Assembly (NCBI GenBank): GCA_965153455.1
Contig: OZ234498.1
Span: 12,400,001 to 12,464,000, forward strand
From: Sphagnum compactum
Lineage: Eukaryota; Bryophyta; Sphagnopsida; Sphagnales
DNA length: 64,000 nucleotides
Direction: 5' to 3'
This document shows, in pieces, positions 47,633 through 59,900 of this stretch (position 1 is the first letter of the stretch; each line of letters opens with the position of its first letter). Below the pieces are notes generated by a model that was not told the DNA's origin, made no database searches, and saw only the letters and a list, made by a program, of their open reading frames with translations. Made by a program: the position numbers and the translations under genes.

Positions 47633-49453
47633 TTGTTTTCCAACGACAACAACATTCCACCACCACCAGCACGTGCATCAAGGGCAAAGATCGCAGGCAC
47701 AAATATTCCACAGCAATCAATCAGCGCTCAAGTGCCGAAATGGATTTCAGGAATTAATCTAGGAAACTCTTGCAGGGATTTATTTATGCAGAAGAAGCTT
47801 TTTATATGATCAGATGATGTCGAAGCTGCAGAGTGTCATGTGTAGTAGTAGAGCTGAGAGGGAGCGGCATGCGTGCATGCATGCTGGCTGCAACAAAATT
47901 CCCTTCTAATAACAGCTTAGTACGATTGAAGAGCTTGCTCATAGATTTTTGTTTTGTGTTGTAGCAGCTCCGTAGCTTTAGTGTGCCTCTGGAAGGCTGA
48001 TTTGTTATTTATTGTGGGAAGAGCAGCTTCTTCTTTCTCTTCTCAGTTTTTTTCTGAATAAATCTTATCTGTGTTTCTATTTGAATATGTCTAGTGATCT
48101 AGACAACAGTTTGACGATCTTTGGCTTGAGCATCTTTCACATGTCAATCAGTGTCCTTCCCTGACCAGAAGAAGAAGAAGAAGCAGATTAAACTGTGAGT
48201 GGTTTATTGTCTTGGATTGTGTAAACGATGTACATTTGTATTCAAGGAACAAAACCCAACAACAAAAGCTCTACAGAAGCTGCACTTGCAATGTTACAAC
48301 AACAAAAGCTATGCACAAGAAACTGCATTTTACAATATTACAACAACAAAATCACAAAACAAAAAGCTTGAGAGAAACTTCAGTGAGAAACCTTTTCTGT
48401 TGAGGGATTGACATTGAAACCCAATTTTGTAATTTATGAATTTGTATTTCCTTTGCTCAAATGATCCAGAGATTTTGCTGTGTACAAAATTACTAGGAAG
48501 TTCACACAGACCACGGTGCTTGAGAGTTTGTGTCCACTAACATACCACCTGTCTCTGTTGATTGCAATCTCCTTGTCTTGATTGTTGTAAGTTTTGCTCA
48601 GTCTATCCCATCAGCTCCAGACACTTCACATGCTGGTCTGATCCCTGGCTGATCTGATAATCTAACCACGAATGAATCTCTCTGAATGAGTTATCTTTGC
48701 AACCACAATTCGGGTAAACCATTCTACAAAATCTGCATCCTAAGTTTCTGTCACATTTTTGGATTTAACAGAAAGACATTCAAGATTCAGATAATTTAAA
48801 AAAAGTGAACAGCATCCCCATCAAGAAGCAACAAGCTTGTTAAGAAGAGAAATAATTAATTGAAAAAGTTAATGGCATCCTCAGTGAGGTTGCAAAGGCA
48901 TGGAGAGGCATACCCAGAGGATAGTGGCATCCTCCACCCTGAACATATCCCTTTAAGCTCACCATTGGTGACTACTTGGATGCAGAACATCCACAAAAGC
49001 CACTAGAACACACATTGAAAGTGCAGAGAAATCTTCAGAACAACAATTTGAAGGTAACACAACAATGAGTGCAGTCTTAACCTTACGAGAGTTCACACAT
49101 AGCAAACTGCCAAAAACCTGGATATTCACAGGAAGACATGATTCTCTCATAAAACCCAGTGTTAATGCTATTCTGTTGCCCATGCACAAATGCAAATCCC
49201 ATGGACACTCATCAAAAGAGTTTGCAGGTACTTGCTGCCTAGTAAACAAAAGCAGCAGAAGAGTGTTAATCCATGGAACAGAGGACCAAAACTTCACACA
49301 TCTCATCTGAACACATGCCATTCTAACACATCACATCCTATATTGTGGGATAGGATCAAAGGTATCGGAAAAGCTTCAAGAGCTTGTCATTGTTAAATCT
49401 GTAAAGAACACCAGAATTAGTAACTACAGATATAATGCCTTGTTTGATTACAA
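47633..49453. other. Convergent intergenic region between the AG-peptide and NOSIP/CSU1 genes
   Basis: The 3' flanks of both genes. A two-and-a-third-copy repeat of about 42 bp (ACAACAACAAAAGCT.. units) lies at about 48256-48350. A GAATAAATC stretch near 48055 could be a polyadenylation signal for the AG-peptide transcript. No other gene was recognised. Confidence 0.45.
48256..48350 (+). repeat. Tandem repeat, about 2.3 units of about 42 bp
   Basis: Units start CAACAACAAAAGCT and run through an AGAA(G/A)CTGCA(C/T)TT segment to AATGTT/AATATT. Confidence 0.7.
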
Positions 49454-50543
49454 CTACAACCGTGTTGTGGGCCGAGAGAGACCCATGCCAGTCCCACTAC
49501 CTACGTGTTTAAAAGTGGTGGCTTCCAGCTTGTCATCATGTCCAGCAAATCCAGTGCCCCCTTTCTCCAAAACTACCAACTGTTTTGATTTGCAGACTTT
49601 GTTGCAGGCTAAGCAGCTCTTATCCTGTGCCACAAACTGATCTGCACATTTCTTACAAAATACATGCCCACATGAGCTGACAGCAACCAGTGTCAGCGTG
49701 TTTGTGAAGGTGACAGAACATGAAGGACAAAGATACTTGACTCCATCAATATCAACTTCCTTCTTCTCCTGGTGTGGGACGTCTGTGAAGATGATTGGAA
49801 ATAGATCCTTGAGCCTCAACTTCTCATTACCCTGAGGACAACAAGTGTCTGTTGAAGGAGCTTGAACTCTTTCTTGAGCTTCAGGGGTGGCAGATGGGAG
49901 CCAAAAAGCCTTCATTGTCCGCAAAGCTTCTTCCTCATACGCAGTTACTCGCACACTGTTAGCCCCATGAAATGTCTGACGCCCATCTGTGAGCTGTGTT
50001 CCTTGTTGATGTGGTACAGCACTGCTATTTTGACGATCAAATGCATCAAGCTGTCTCTCCCTCTCCAGAGTCCTCTTCTCCAACTCTTCCTCTTGATCTT
50101 GCTTTTGCTGTAGATTAAACATTGCCACTTTCCTGCTTGAACAAGTAACAAAACTTCCATGAGCTCTATCATCCAGTTAAATAAATGTTGCTTAAAACCT
50201 CTGGAATATGAAAATGGATATGAGAAGGAGAATACTTCATATGTACATCTGCCACAATAGGAAATGTACAGGAACAAAAGGAAAGATGCCACCATCAGCC
50301 TAACCTCTTGATGTCTTTCTTCTGAGCAAGCAGGCACTCAAAGATACATTCTTTACAGAAAAGATGTCCTTTCAGGCAGCAGAGGGGATCAATGACAGGT
50401 TGCAAGCAAATGCAGCAGAAGTCAAACGGCTTGATGGAGTCCTTCCCCAGCCGTTCCTTCTGTGTCCCATACCCTAACTTCTTCCTCTCATCATATGTGA
50501 AGAATGCAAGATCATTGTTGTTTTTTGAATGTCGCTGTGGCAT
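49454..50543 (-). CDS. NOSIP/CSU1-type RING E3 ubiquitin ligase, two exons
   Basis: Exon 1 50543-50305 and exon 2 50132-49454 join in phase 2 through a GT-AG intron (KDIK R KVAMFN) to 305 residues, the family's usual size. The N-terminus MPQRHSKNNNDLAFFTYDER is the strongly conserved start of eukaryotic NOSIP proteins. A first RING/U-box-like half, CCICLQPVIDPLCCLKGHLF, is followed by CKECI. Next come a charged coiled-coil (EEELEKRTLERERQLDAFDR), the signature FHGANSV...EEEALRTMKAFWLPSATP, and a second RING (CPSCSVTF... SSCGHVFCKKCADQF... CLACNK). The C-terminus KGGTGFAGHDDKLEA..KHVGSGTGMGL is also typical. The Arabidopsis relative is, from memory, CSU1 (At1g61620), a suppressor of COP1 that acts in light signalling. 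All metal-binding positions appear intact. Confidence 0.93.
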
Positions 50544-51250
50544 CCTTCCCTACTCCTCCTGCTGCTCTCTTACAATACCAGTCACTAAACCTTGCTCCCC
50601 AGCACTCTCTACAAATCACAAGAGTTCTGCAGACAGTGAAGATCAAGGTTCAGTTTCAGAAATCCCCGTGGCACTCAGACATACATGCAAGAGCAAATGT
50701 CAAAAATTATGCTTTCAAGACAACAAGTTCATTAATCAAAGGTTGGAGTCATGATACTAATGTTTCACAACGAGAGAAAACTCGGACACGAGAGCTGGAG
50801 AAATATGCTCAAGTACTAAAGTTCACCAAACCCTAACGGCACATCCTTGTGCACTGGAAGGTGCAGATAGAGCTGAAGAAATCCCGGGCTTCCAAAAATA
50901 TATATGAAATTGCACACAAAAACTCCGAGAAGAACAACAATTTGAAGGTAGTTAATTCTTTGAGTTAATTCCAGTCAAATCAGAGCAAAACACACAACAA
51001 AATGGTTGCAGAACATAGCCTAGGGTTTCACCTCGAAGACCAAACTTCCGACTACTGCGCCGCTCGTCTGCGTCAAGGCTCCTCCTATTTTTCCTCCCCT
51101 CTCTTGCTCGCTTTCGGGCACCAGAGATCGTTGCTCGCTCCCCTCTCGTCTCCTCTGGTCTGTGCGTCCCCTCCGTCTCTTCGTCTGTTACGGAACCAAA
51201 CGCACGAGAGGAAGAGGCGAGAGTCGAGAGAGCAGATTAGGGTTTTCACG
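50544..51250 (-). promoter_or_regulatory. 5' leader and promoter region of the NOSIP/CSU1 gene
   Basis: Immediately upstream of the minus-strand ATG. The 51040-51250 part is GC-richer than its surroundings and contains TTAGGGTTT at about 51237-51245, a telo-box-like element. No plus-strand gene is evident. Confidence 0.4.
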
Positions 51251-52800
51251 ACTGCCCAGGGCAGGAAGAAATGTTTTTAATACCTATCAATTTTTGCTTT
51301 TTGATTTTGATAGTGTAAATTCGACTAATTTTGCTATTTTTTTGGGAAATATTTGGCAAAACATTTATATCACAAATTGAACCCAAAAACACTGAAACAG
51401 AAATAAGCAACAATTTCTTTTCTTTTCTTTTTTTCACATTTTATTGACCTAAAAATATATATCATTTTGACATATACAATGGATTTTTGTGAAAAAAATG
51501 GCCCTAATTCGCCAGATTTTGAAAAAAAAACACTTAAAATCACCAGATTTTTCTACAATAGATTTTTACACATAGCCAAAATAAATTTTTTTTATGGTAC
51601 CTCTTTCATTGAGACATCTTGTTTGTAGCCAAATCTGGCTAAATCTTCTTGTGGATGGATGATCACCCATCCTTCTATATTTTAGGCTATTGAAACTTAA
51701 TATAAAATCTCACAATTTTTTTTAATTGAATCTTGGTGACTAAAAATAGTTATTTCTTGCCATTTTAAATTTTTTTTTGCCCAAAACAATATCCAAACAA
51801 GGTGTAAGATTGGGCTAAAATTGTCAAAATCTACCGATGCTACCTAATTGTGACAAGGTTAGATGGATGATCTAAAGTGAAGATGGTAGCTAGTTGTAGT
51901 AGCTTAATGTTGTTAGATGTTGAGATCCATCCCAAAGTAAAGAAGGGTTGCATCAATTCCCTTCGCATGCTATACTTTTGCATCCATTGCATTGCCACCA
52001 TCTCCACTCATTCATCTCTCATTTAGAGCTCACCATAATGTGATGTTGTCTTCATTTGCCACTTTTTGTGTGTGTGTGTTGTGTTGTTTTCTAAGATCTT
52101 TTTTTTTCATCAGTAGAAGTTTTAATGCAAAGATCATGTTGCTACAGATGAGCTTTGAACAAGCTTTGGATTTTAGAATGAACATTGGAATCAAGGTTCG
52201 TGGTAGATTTTGTAGGTTTTAATCGTTGGTGCTTGCCAAATGTATGGCTTGAAGCCTTTGTATGAAATTGCCATTGGCAACTAAGCATATATGTTACAAA
52301 TTTGAGTTTCAATCTTTGGGTAGTGGATTCAACATGATTTTGTTTGTCTAGGTGATTATATTATTGTTGCCTCCATGTTTGAAAGTCCAAATGAGGCAAA
52401 GGTTTGTGTTTTCTTGCAATTGAAATTTGGGTGTACAATTCATTTGCATGTCTTTTTAATCCTTGCATTGTTGTGTTAAAAATCTTTGCTTCATTGTTGT
52501 GGGTTTAATTTAAAGGTGTAGCAATTTTGATCAAATCGCTCATCATAAGAAAGTTTATACCATGGCAACTCTAAAACCCATAGCACATTTCAAGTACTAA
52601 ATGTTCTTCATTTCTTGTCCCTTTTAATAGTTCATTAACTCTTCAAATGTTGATTTATCTCCTCTTCCAATGTCAAATTTAAGGAGTATCTTGCTCTAGT
52701 TAGAAAAGATCGACTATTCAAATGTTAAATGTATGAGGTAGCATGCATTAAAGGGGGAATGCACAGAATGTCAAGCTTTAGCACTATTGGAAATGAATTA
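51251..52800. other. AT-rich gene-free stretch
   Basis: Holds motif copy E at 51603-51670 and ATTCGCCAGATTTTGAAAAA near 51507, words that recur (inverted) near 45980-46110. Nothing else recognised. Confidence 0.5.
51603..51670 (-). repeat. Palindromic-core dispersed motif, copy E
   Basis: CTTTCATTGAGACATC, TTGTAGCCAAATCTGGCTAA then ATCTTCTTGTGGATGGATGA and TCACCC: reverse-complement layout of copies B and D, about 1 kb upstream of the NOSIP/CSU1 start codon. Confidence 0.8.
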
Positions 52801-52819
52801 TATTTTGATGTCAACCCAA

Positions 52820-53700
52820 TCACACCACTCCACTTGAGAAAAGTAAGAAGAAAGAATGGAAGTTGAACAAGGATGTTTGGTTCACAAAAGTATCTGATCT
52901 AAAAAATTGTAATGAATGTTGATGGTAAGATGTAAATTAAATGCAAAATGTGCAATGCAAGTAGAAAATACAAAAAACTTGTTAGTCCCTAAATAAATGA
53001 TGGGCTTCAAAAATATGCAAATTGCATTTTAGGGCAAAAAGTGCACATGCACAAATCGATATTGGTTAGTTTTACATTAATATGATAGCCAACATGTAAA
53101 AAATAAGGAGTTTGCTACTTACACCATGAGTGAAATTTATTGTTTAACAAGTTGCTAATGGTGTGCATATTTAACATAAAAGGAAACTTATGCAATTTTC
53201 CACCATTTTTCAAATGCTAAAACAAGGGTTGTTAATGGTAGATTATGACAAAGTGAAGGAATTAAATGACTTCTTAAAAGTTCTTAGTAACGCTTGTAAA
53301 CAATGGACTAACAATATTAGTTGGAAAAATGGCCACTTGAATTCTTCATTATCTACTCATATGTACTTGATAGTGCAAAAGGTTTCACTCACTTATGTAT
53401 CATGCAATGAAGTGGCAACCATTAGCAACCAACACTTGATAAATGTGCATGTATACATTATGAAAGGGTAGAAATGGATCCACATATTTTTATTAATGGG
53501 TTTTGGAAGGCTTGAATGTTGATAATTTGAAAAAGGTGATTATGGATTCCCTACTTGGCAATCTTTCACAAGTAGATTGAATTACACAAACTTAATCTGT
53601 TATGGAGCAAATGGTGTGACAACATTCCAAGGACCTAAAACTTGGGTTATGATGGAATGAAATGAAAAACATGTTCATTTACGCTAGAATTATTCATAAA
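52820..53700 (+). pseudogene. Dead hAT-like transposase fragment (DUF4371 / TTF-type zinc finger class)
   Basis: Scattered pieces in one orientation. Near 52930-53050 is a CxxC finger-like run, MQCKMCNASRKYKKL..GLQKYANC. A 94-codon frame at 53190-53471 includes KVKELNDFLKVLSNACKQW and STHMYLIVQKVSLTYVSCNE. Near 53595-53700 is YGANGVTTFQGPKTWVMME, a stop, then NEKHVHL, which resembles the 'DGAsvM.G...GV' block of hAT/DUF4371 transposases. Stops and frame changes mean it is inactive. No terminal inverted repeats were located. Confidence 0.5.
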
Positions 53701-54980
53701 GTGCTTCAAAGAGGGGATAAAAATGTTCATCAAAGGTCCAATTAAGGTCAAAATCTTAGGTGAGCATTTAAATTTGTATTAGGTGTTGCAATCCGAACCA
53801 AACTCCTTTTAGCACTTGTGGAGGTGCAAAAAGGTATTAATTCTTGATTATAGTGCTTGAGGCAAATTTGTGGCAAGCAACTTCACAATTCACAATCACA
53901 TTAAATATGAATGACAATGATGTCATGTTGAGTTTTGGTGTTTGGTCAAATCACATAAATTCTATTAGGTGTGCATAGTGTAATGCATAAGATGAATTTG
54001 GTTGTACAAACATTGTCCCAACTAACCCTTGTTTCAGGAAACCAAGTTGATTTTTAGGTTTAAATTTGATTTTGAGAACTGTGCAATCTTACTTTAGATA
54101 TTTTCAACAAAATTTCTTGAGCCCATGAGATATTGAATGGAATTTTTTTCACATAACATGAATCAATTTAACAATCAAATCTACATCATTTGTGCATAAC
54201 ATCCCAAATACATTTTAGAGAAAAAAAAAGTTAATCATGTTTAAACAACATATAATTGATAATATTTTCCGTCTACTGATATAACTTTGTAAATATTATT
54301 ATTTGTTAAATGTATATTATTTAAATGCCAATATGTGATCATGCACATGTTTAAAAAGTAAATTAATGCCAATGTTCAAACAACCGTGGAAATCATGTAT
54401 GATGTAAAAACTTATCTAACCATTGACCATTATTTAAATGTGTGTAATTTTTTGTTTGGGATTAAGATATTTTCATTGTGATTTTGTGATTACAATTAGG
54501 TGTGCAAAAGGTCATATCATACCTATCCTTGATGTATGGAATTAAATTATTTCCAAAAACATTAATTGAAAAAATATAGAATTCAACTTGCTAACCAATT
54601 TTGCAAGATTTGCATTTTAAACTATTAAAGAGAATCAGTTTTTGAAATGTTTTTGCCAAGTTTCAAAAAAATTCCATAAAAAAACATTAATTACAATCAA
54701 AGGAAATTACATTAGAATTGACATCAACACAATGACAATACATTGTGCTTTAGATTTGTGGTACAAATGGTGGTCAATTATTGTCACTAGCTCTAAAATT
54801 ACACTAGTTTAAATTTGAAAATTCTTTAAGTTTTCTATTTTTTTGTATTTTGGTTGAAAACTATTTAAACAAGGCTGACCCACTCCTATTATTTACTCAC
54901 AAGAAGGTGTATAGTTTTGGTAACCAAACCTAAACCAACCCAATATTTTTTCCATTTTTTATACTATAGCATATGATCAA

Positions 54981-55181
54981 TTTCCACATTGACAAAAATA
55001 AATAAATAATCAAAAAATTTATATAAAAAATCCATGATCTATCATGATATTGTCATATGAGTATTGAAATTATTCAAAGTGTAGCCTATGATTTTCAACA
55101 TGTGAACTTCATATTTTCATAAAAAATTGTTTCACTATTTTGAGGATCATTCAATGACAAAACTTACCTTAAGGTAAAGTA
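54981..55181 (+). repeat. Dispersed repeat R1, copy 2
   Basis: TTTCCACATTGACAAAA, then ATATTGTCATATGAGTATTG, GATTTTCAACATGTGAACTT, TTTCACTATTTTGAGGATCA and TTAAGGTAAAGTA, in the same order as at 8359-8600. Confidence 0.7.
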
Positions 55182-56679
55182 TACTTGAACTTGACTTTAA
55201 GGGAATTTGTTGGGGTAGACATATGTCATTGCTCAAAAGTAAATATATTGGAATAATTTTATATTCAAACCAAACGGTGTTGAAATATATACCAATGCAT
55301 AACACTATAATATACCTATATTATTTATTGGTGTGAATTCCAATAAGGGATTTAAGTTATAGGTTTCTTTTTGGGTTCAATTTCTAAGGGGTGTTCAACC
55401 TCCCATTGAAACATGCATGCATACAAGTTTTGAACTTTAAGAAAAAAATTGAAAACACATTGTGTCTTGATCACAAAGGTTACTTTAACATCAATTTTTG
55501 TTTATTAAAATATGTATGATATAGTCAACCAAATGGATCATGTTTTTTCTCTAGAAAGTATTTTGATTATCTTTTTAATATTAATGTAATGTTTTGCCCA
55601 AAGTTCCAAATTGAACCACCCCCCCCTCCCCCCTCCCCTTTTTGAACACTAGTTGGGATGCCCATGGTTTTCACAAATGTTACAATTAAGAACGAGAAAA
55701 AATCATTATGTGCATACATGATAATTCCAAATGCACCCAGTTTATGTAGTCAAAATTTTATCAAGCTTATGTAGCCAATTTTTTTTGGTTATTTATTTCA
55801 TTTTCCCTCATTGCCATACTAACGTGTTTTGATTTCTCATTGAATGAATGTTTCAATTCCTCATAATCATATTGGACTGTGGTTTAAATTTTTTATTGAA
55901 TTGTTCAAGTTTCAATTCCTTGTGATCATATTGCATTGTTGTTTCAATTTATCATTGAATCAATGTTTTATTTTTTGTGATCACATTCAATTGTGTTTCA
56001 ATTCTCACATAATAAACACAAACACCATTCAAAGACTTTATGACATAGATATCATATTAGACATGAGAATGCACATAACATGTGTTTTTTCACATCCATA
56101 TTGGTGGGTAGGTATTGGTTAGGCTTGGAAAATGTAGGTATGAACTACACATATCGACAAATATCATTTTCTTAATTGCATAGATGGACATGAAAAGGCA
56201 CATCATAAATTGCCTTAAGGAATAAGTGAAATAGTTAAACTTCGAAGAGGTAGATTTGAATGACACATACATGCATCATTTTTAATTATCTAGATTGTGT
56301 AAAGAACACAAAAAACCACAAGAACAAAGGTTAAAGGAAAGGCCTAAGTCTAACTTTCAAACAAGGAACAAGACAATATTATATGATTCAAAAGCAAAAA
56401 CACAATAACTATGAACAAGAACACGAGATGTGCAATACAAACATTAAAATGAATCAATATTATGCTAACATATGCAAACATGAACATGACAAGATTATGG
56501 TGCAAGATCATGCCTAAAACTAATGTTGAACAAACTTAAGGAAATGAGGGGTCGTACTTCTATTTATACCCTTTGGGGACCTAGCTCAAATAAACTTCTA
56601 AGGAGGCTTCTATGTGTGCATCAAGTAAAGAAAGTTCTTGAAAACCTTCCTAACAAAAAGTTGATATTGAATTAACTAA

Positions 56680-56905
56680 AAATAACTTAAAGTTAACTAA
56701 GACTTAACCTAAAATTGACTAGGAGTTAACTAAGAAATAATTATGACTTAAATAAACGTTAATTGGGAGTTAAGTAAGAATTAATTGGGAGTTCATTGCG
56801 ATTTAACTCGAACCTAACTTGGACTTAATTAGGATTTAACTATGACTTAAAAATAGGATTTAACTCAGACTTAACTAAAAATTAATTAACAGTTAACTAG
56901 GAATT
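56680..56905 (+). repeat. Degenerate short-period array of TTAACTA words
   Basis: More than ten imperfect units of the type AGTTAACTARGA or GACTTAACTAR succeed each other with irregular spacing, resembling an eroded minisatellite. Confidence 0.6.
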
Positions 56906-59900
56906 ATTGATGAACATTATGGATGAATTCCATCCATTAGAATATGGTGTTTAATGTTCGCATCTATCACAAATTGGTTGAATTTATTGTTGTATTCAAT
57001 ATCTATTAAACACTACTTACTAATGTTCTTGATTAGTGATAACTAATTACATGAATTCACAAAATTTATTTTAGGAGTATTACTTTTTCAATTGACCCAT
57101 TGTAAAAAATTATTATGAGTAACATTTAGCATGTTACCATAATGGTGAATTGATCTTCTACGATAAATGATACAAAAATACTTCACATACGATAAGTTTT
57201 AAAATAAAAGCCAATAGCCACCTTTGCAAGAAAGAATTCATCTTTTTAAAAATCAATGTTAAAAATTAGTTTTTATAAATTCATTCAACTTATTTCAAAA
57301 CTTACATTTAAGAAAATGTTGTCTTCTATGTTGGATGAATCTAAAAAATCTAAAATGAAAATAGCAAAATCCATATGTTCAAACAATTAACCCACCTAAA
57401 AATTTCAAAAACGTGCATGTTTAGATTTTGTTTTTAAAAACAACTATTTTCAACTAAAAAGGACTTATGAAATTATGGTTATAATTAATGTTGGGCGGGG
57501 TATGTTCATTTTTAACATATTAGTTGGGTATCAACATTAAAGTTTTTTCAATTTGGACATTGGGTAAGAACATGAGTATTCAAACGTTCTTCAAATAGAC
57601 ATATAAGGTAGGTCATATAACAACCTACATGTTTTGGGGTATCCCAGCCAAGTATGAACATGAAATAACAACAACTTCATACCAATTTGTAAGATATATG
57701 CATACAACTGTCGAATATTCACATCAATATTTCATTTCAAATGAAAAATTATATATTGCAAAAAGCCATCTAATACAAGAAAAGGGGCACCACCAAAAAT
57801 GAAAGGAAGATTAATTTAGAATATGTCCCAAAAAATGGTGCTTACTTCTAGCTTACAAACTAAAGAAGTTGTAGGAAAGTACATGGTAACATGCCACTTT
57901 TACCATTCACGAACAACACAAAACACAAAAGACTTCATTTTTAGAACTTTACTAAACTTGGCATGTACATACCCAAAAAGCATATAAAAAAATTCACACA
58001 CAATATATGAATATAACACTCTCAAAAAAGAAAACCTCTAGGAATGAACAAGTGCAATGGTAGCTTCAATGGAGGCAATTTATGAATTAGATATGTTATA
58101 GATTTTTCATAAAATGATATTATTTAATTGCAATTCTACATACCCATGTGTATACTTGGATACATAGCTAGGTCAAAACCATATATACTAAAGCAACATT
58201 GGTTTTAACCATTTAAAATTCAATAACTAGATTTTTTTTTTAAAAACCAAAAAGCTTCCATATATGAATTTGTTATTTCATACTATATATAACAACACAT
58301 CTTTGGTTATTGCAAATAATTTGGACTGAATTTATATATATATATATATGCCTTAATTTTATGTGATTCAAGTAATTTAAAAACCAATCCATGTTTTGAA
58401 CTAGTAAATATGTTCATTACTAAAAGTGAATGTACATTTATAATAAAAAAAACTATATAGGTTCCTTCATAACCAAGTTGTTAGTTTAAAACAATCATTT
58501 CTTTTGGGTGAAATTGCTAAAAAACGACATAATTTTCTAAAAATAGAATATTTTGTCATAAATTCCTGTGTTTAAATAATTTTTTGCATATAAGCAATAA
58601 ATAATTATTTTTTGGGGGAAGGTGTTGCCACATTTATGTTTACTAGCTACAATTTAAAAATTTATATGAAATAAATTCACTAGTTAAATCACAATCTACC
58701 TACAAATGCTCACCACCTTAGTTCCATGAAGAAATTGAAAAAAAATGTTGGTTTAAAACCAATTGTCAATTAATGCATTTATGGTTATCTTCTTTGCCAT
58801 ATGACATTTAAATAAGATGTAATGTTAACAAGACTTTTCATATGCCCATTAGTTCCTTACTTTTTAACTTCTTCATTTGGGAATTCTGAAACAATAACAT
58901 GTACATCTAAAAAAACTAAAACCCTATGTACAATCCTACAACATGCACTTACTTTGCTAAGAAATCAGAATTGGCCAAAAAGTATCACTTCATTTCCCAA
59001 GTGAAAGAAAAACAAGATGATCTCCAAGTTTGAAAATATAAAAAATAATATGGTATCAAATCCTCTTGTGTTTCTATGTGTCCATCAATTATACTAACTA
59101 AGTTGAAAGTTAAACAATCCTTGTGGACCATTCAAACAATCACTAACCAACATAGTCACTAACAATCCAAAACTAATTAGTATAAACATTAATAGTTCAA
59201 AAAATTTTAAAAATATGGCCATTTATAATATTCTGCCAAGAATTACCTAGGTAATATCCACTATAGGTTCTGCAAACTATCAATTACATGTCAACATGTT
59301 TATTAACTTGTTATAACGTTACATGTCAAGTTTTGTAACCAGCTAGGTTTAGGTACAAGTTAGGTTACATGTTAGGTTCTGCTATAGGTTAAGTTACAAA
59401 TAACTTGTTACTTTCTCAACCTATTACATACAACAACATGTTACAAAATCCAGGTAACATGTATCAATAGAAAGTATCATAGTAACACCACAAGTGAACC
59501 ACCTACCTTTGCATTCACCCCATATGATAATAGACTAATGTTCAATTTTTTAAAAAAAATTCATGACAAAAAAAACCAATCAAATAATCATGTTGTCATT
59601 AATGTGCATATATTTATTTCATTTTCAATGTGTCAAATCTTGAGGTCACTTTAACCCCAATATGAATAATATGAATCCATGTTGGCTTGTACCTCTTCAT
59701 TCAAACATGAACTAATGACATAAATTAACAATTATGAATTAAACAATGTTAGTATGTTTATCCATGTATGTCAGTTGTTACTTAACAAATATCAATGAAT
59801 GTTCCCAATACCAACATTATTTTAAATACATTTCAACAAATTTAAAAAACTTGAGCTGGATCCTACATATTTAGTTGATGCTAAAATATAAATGCACTCA

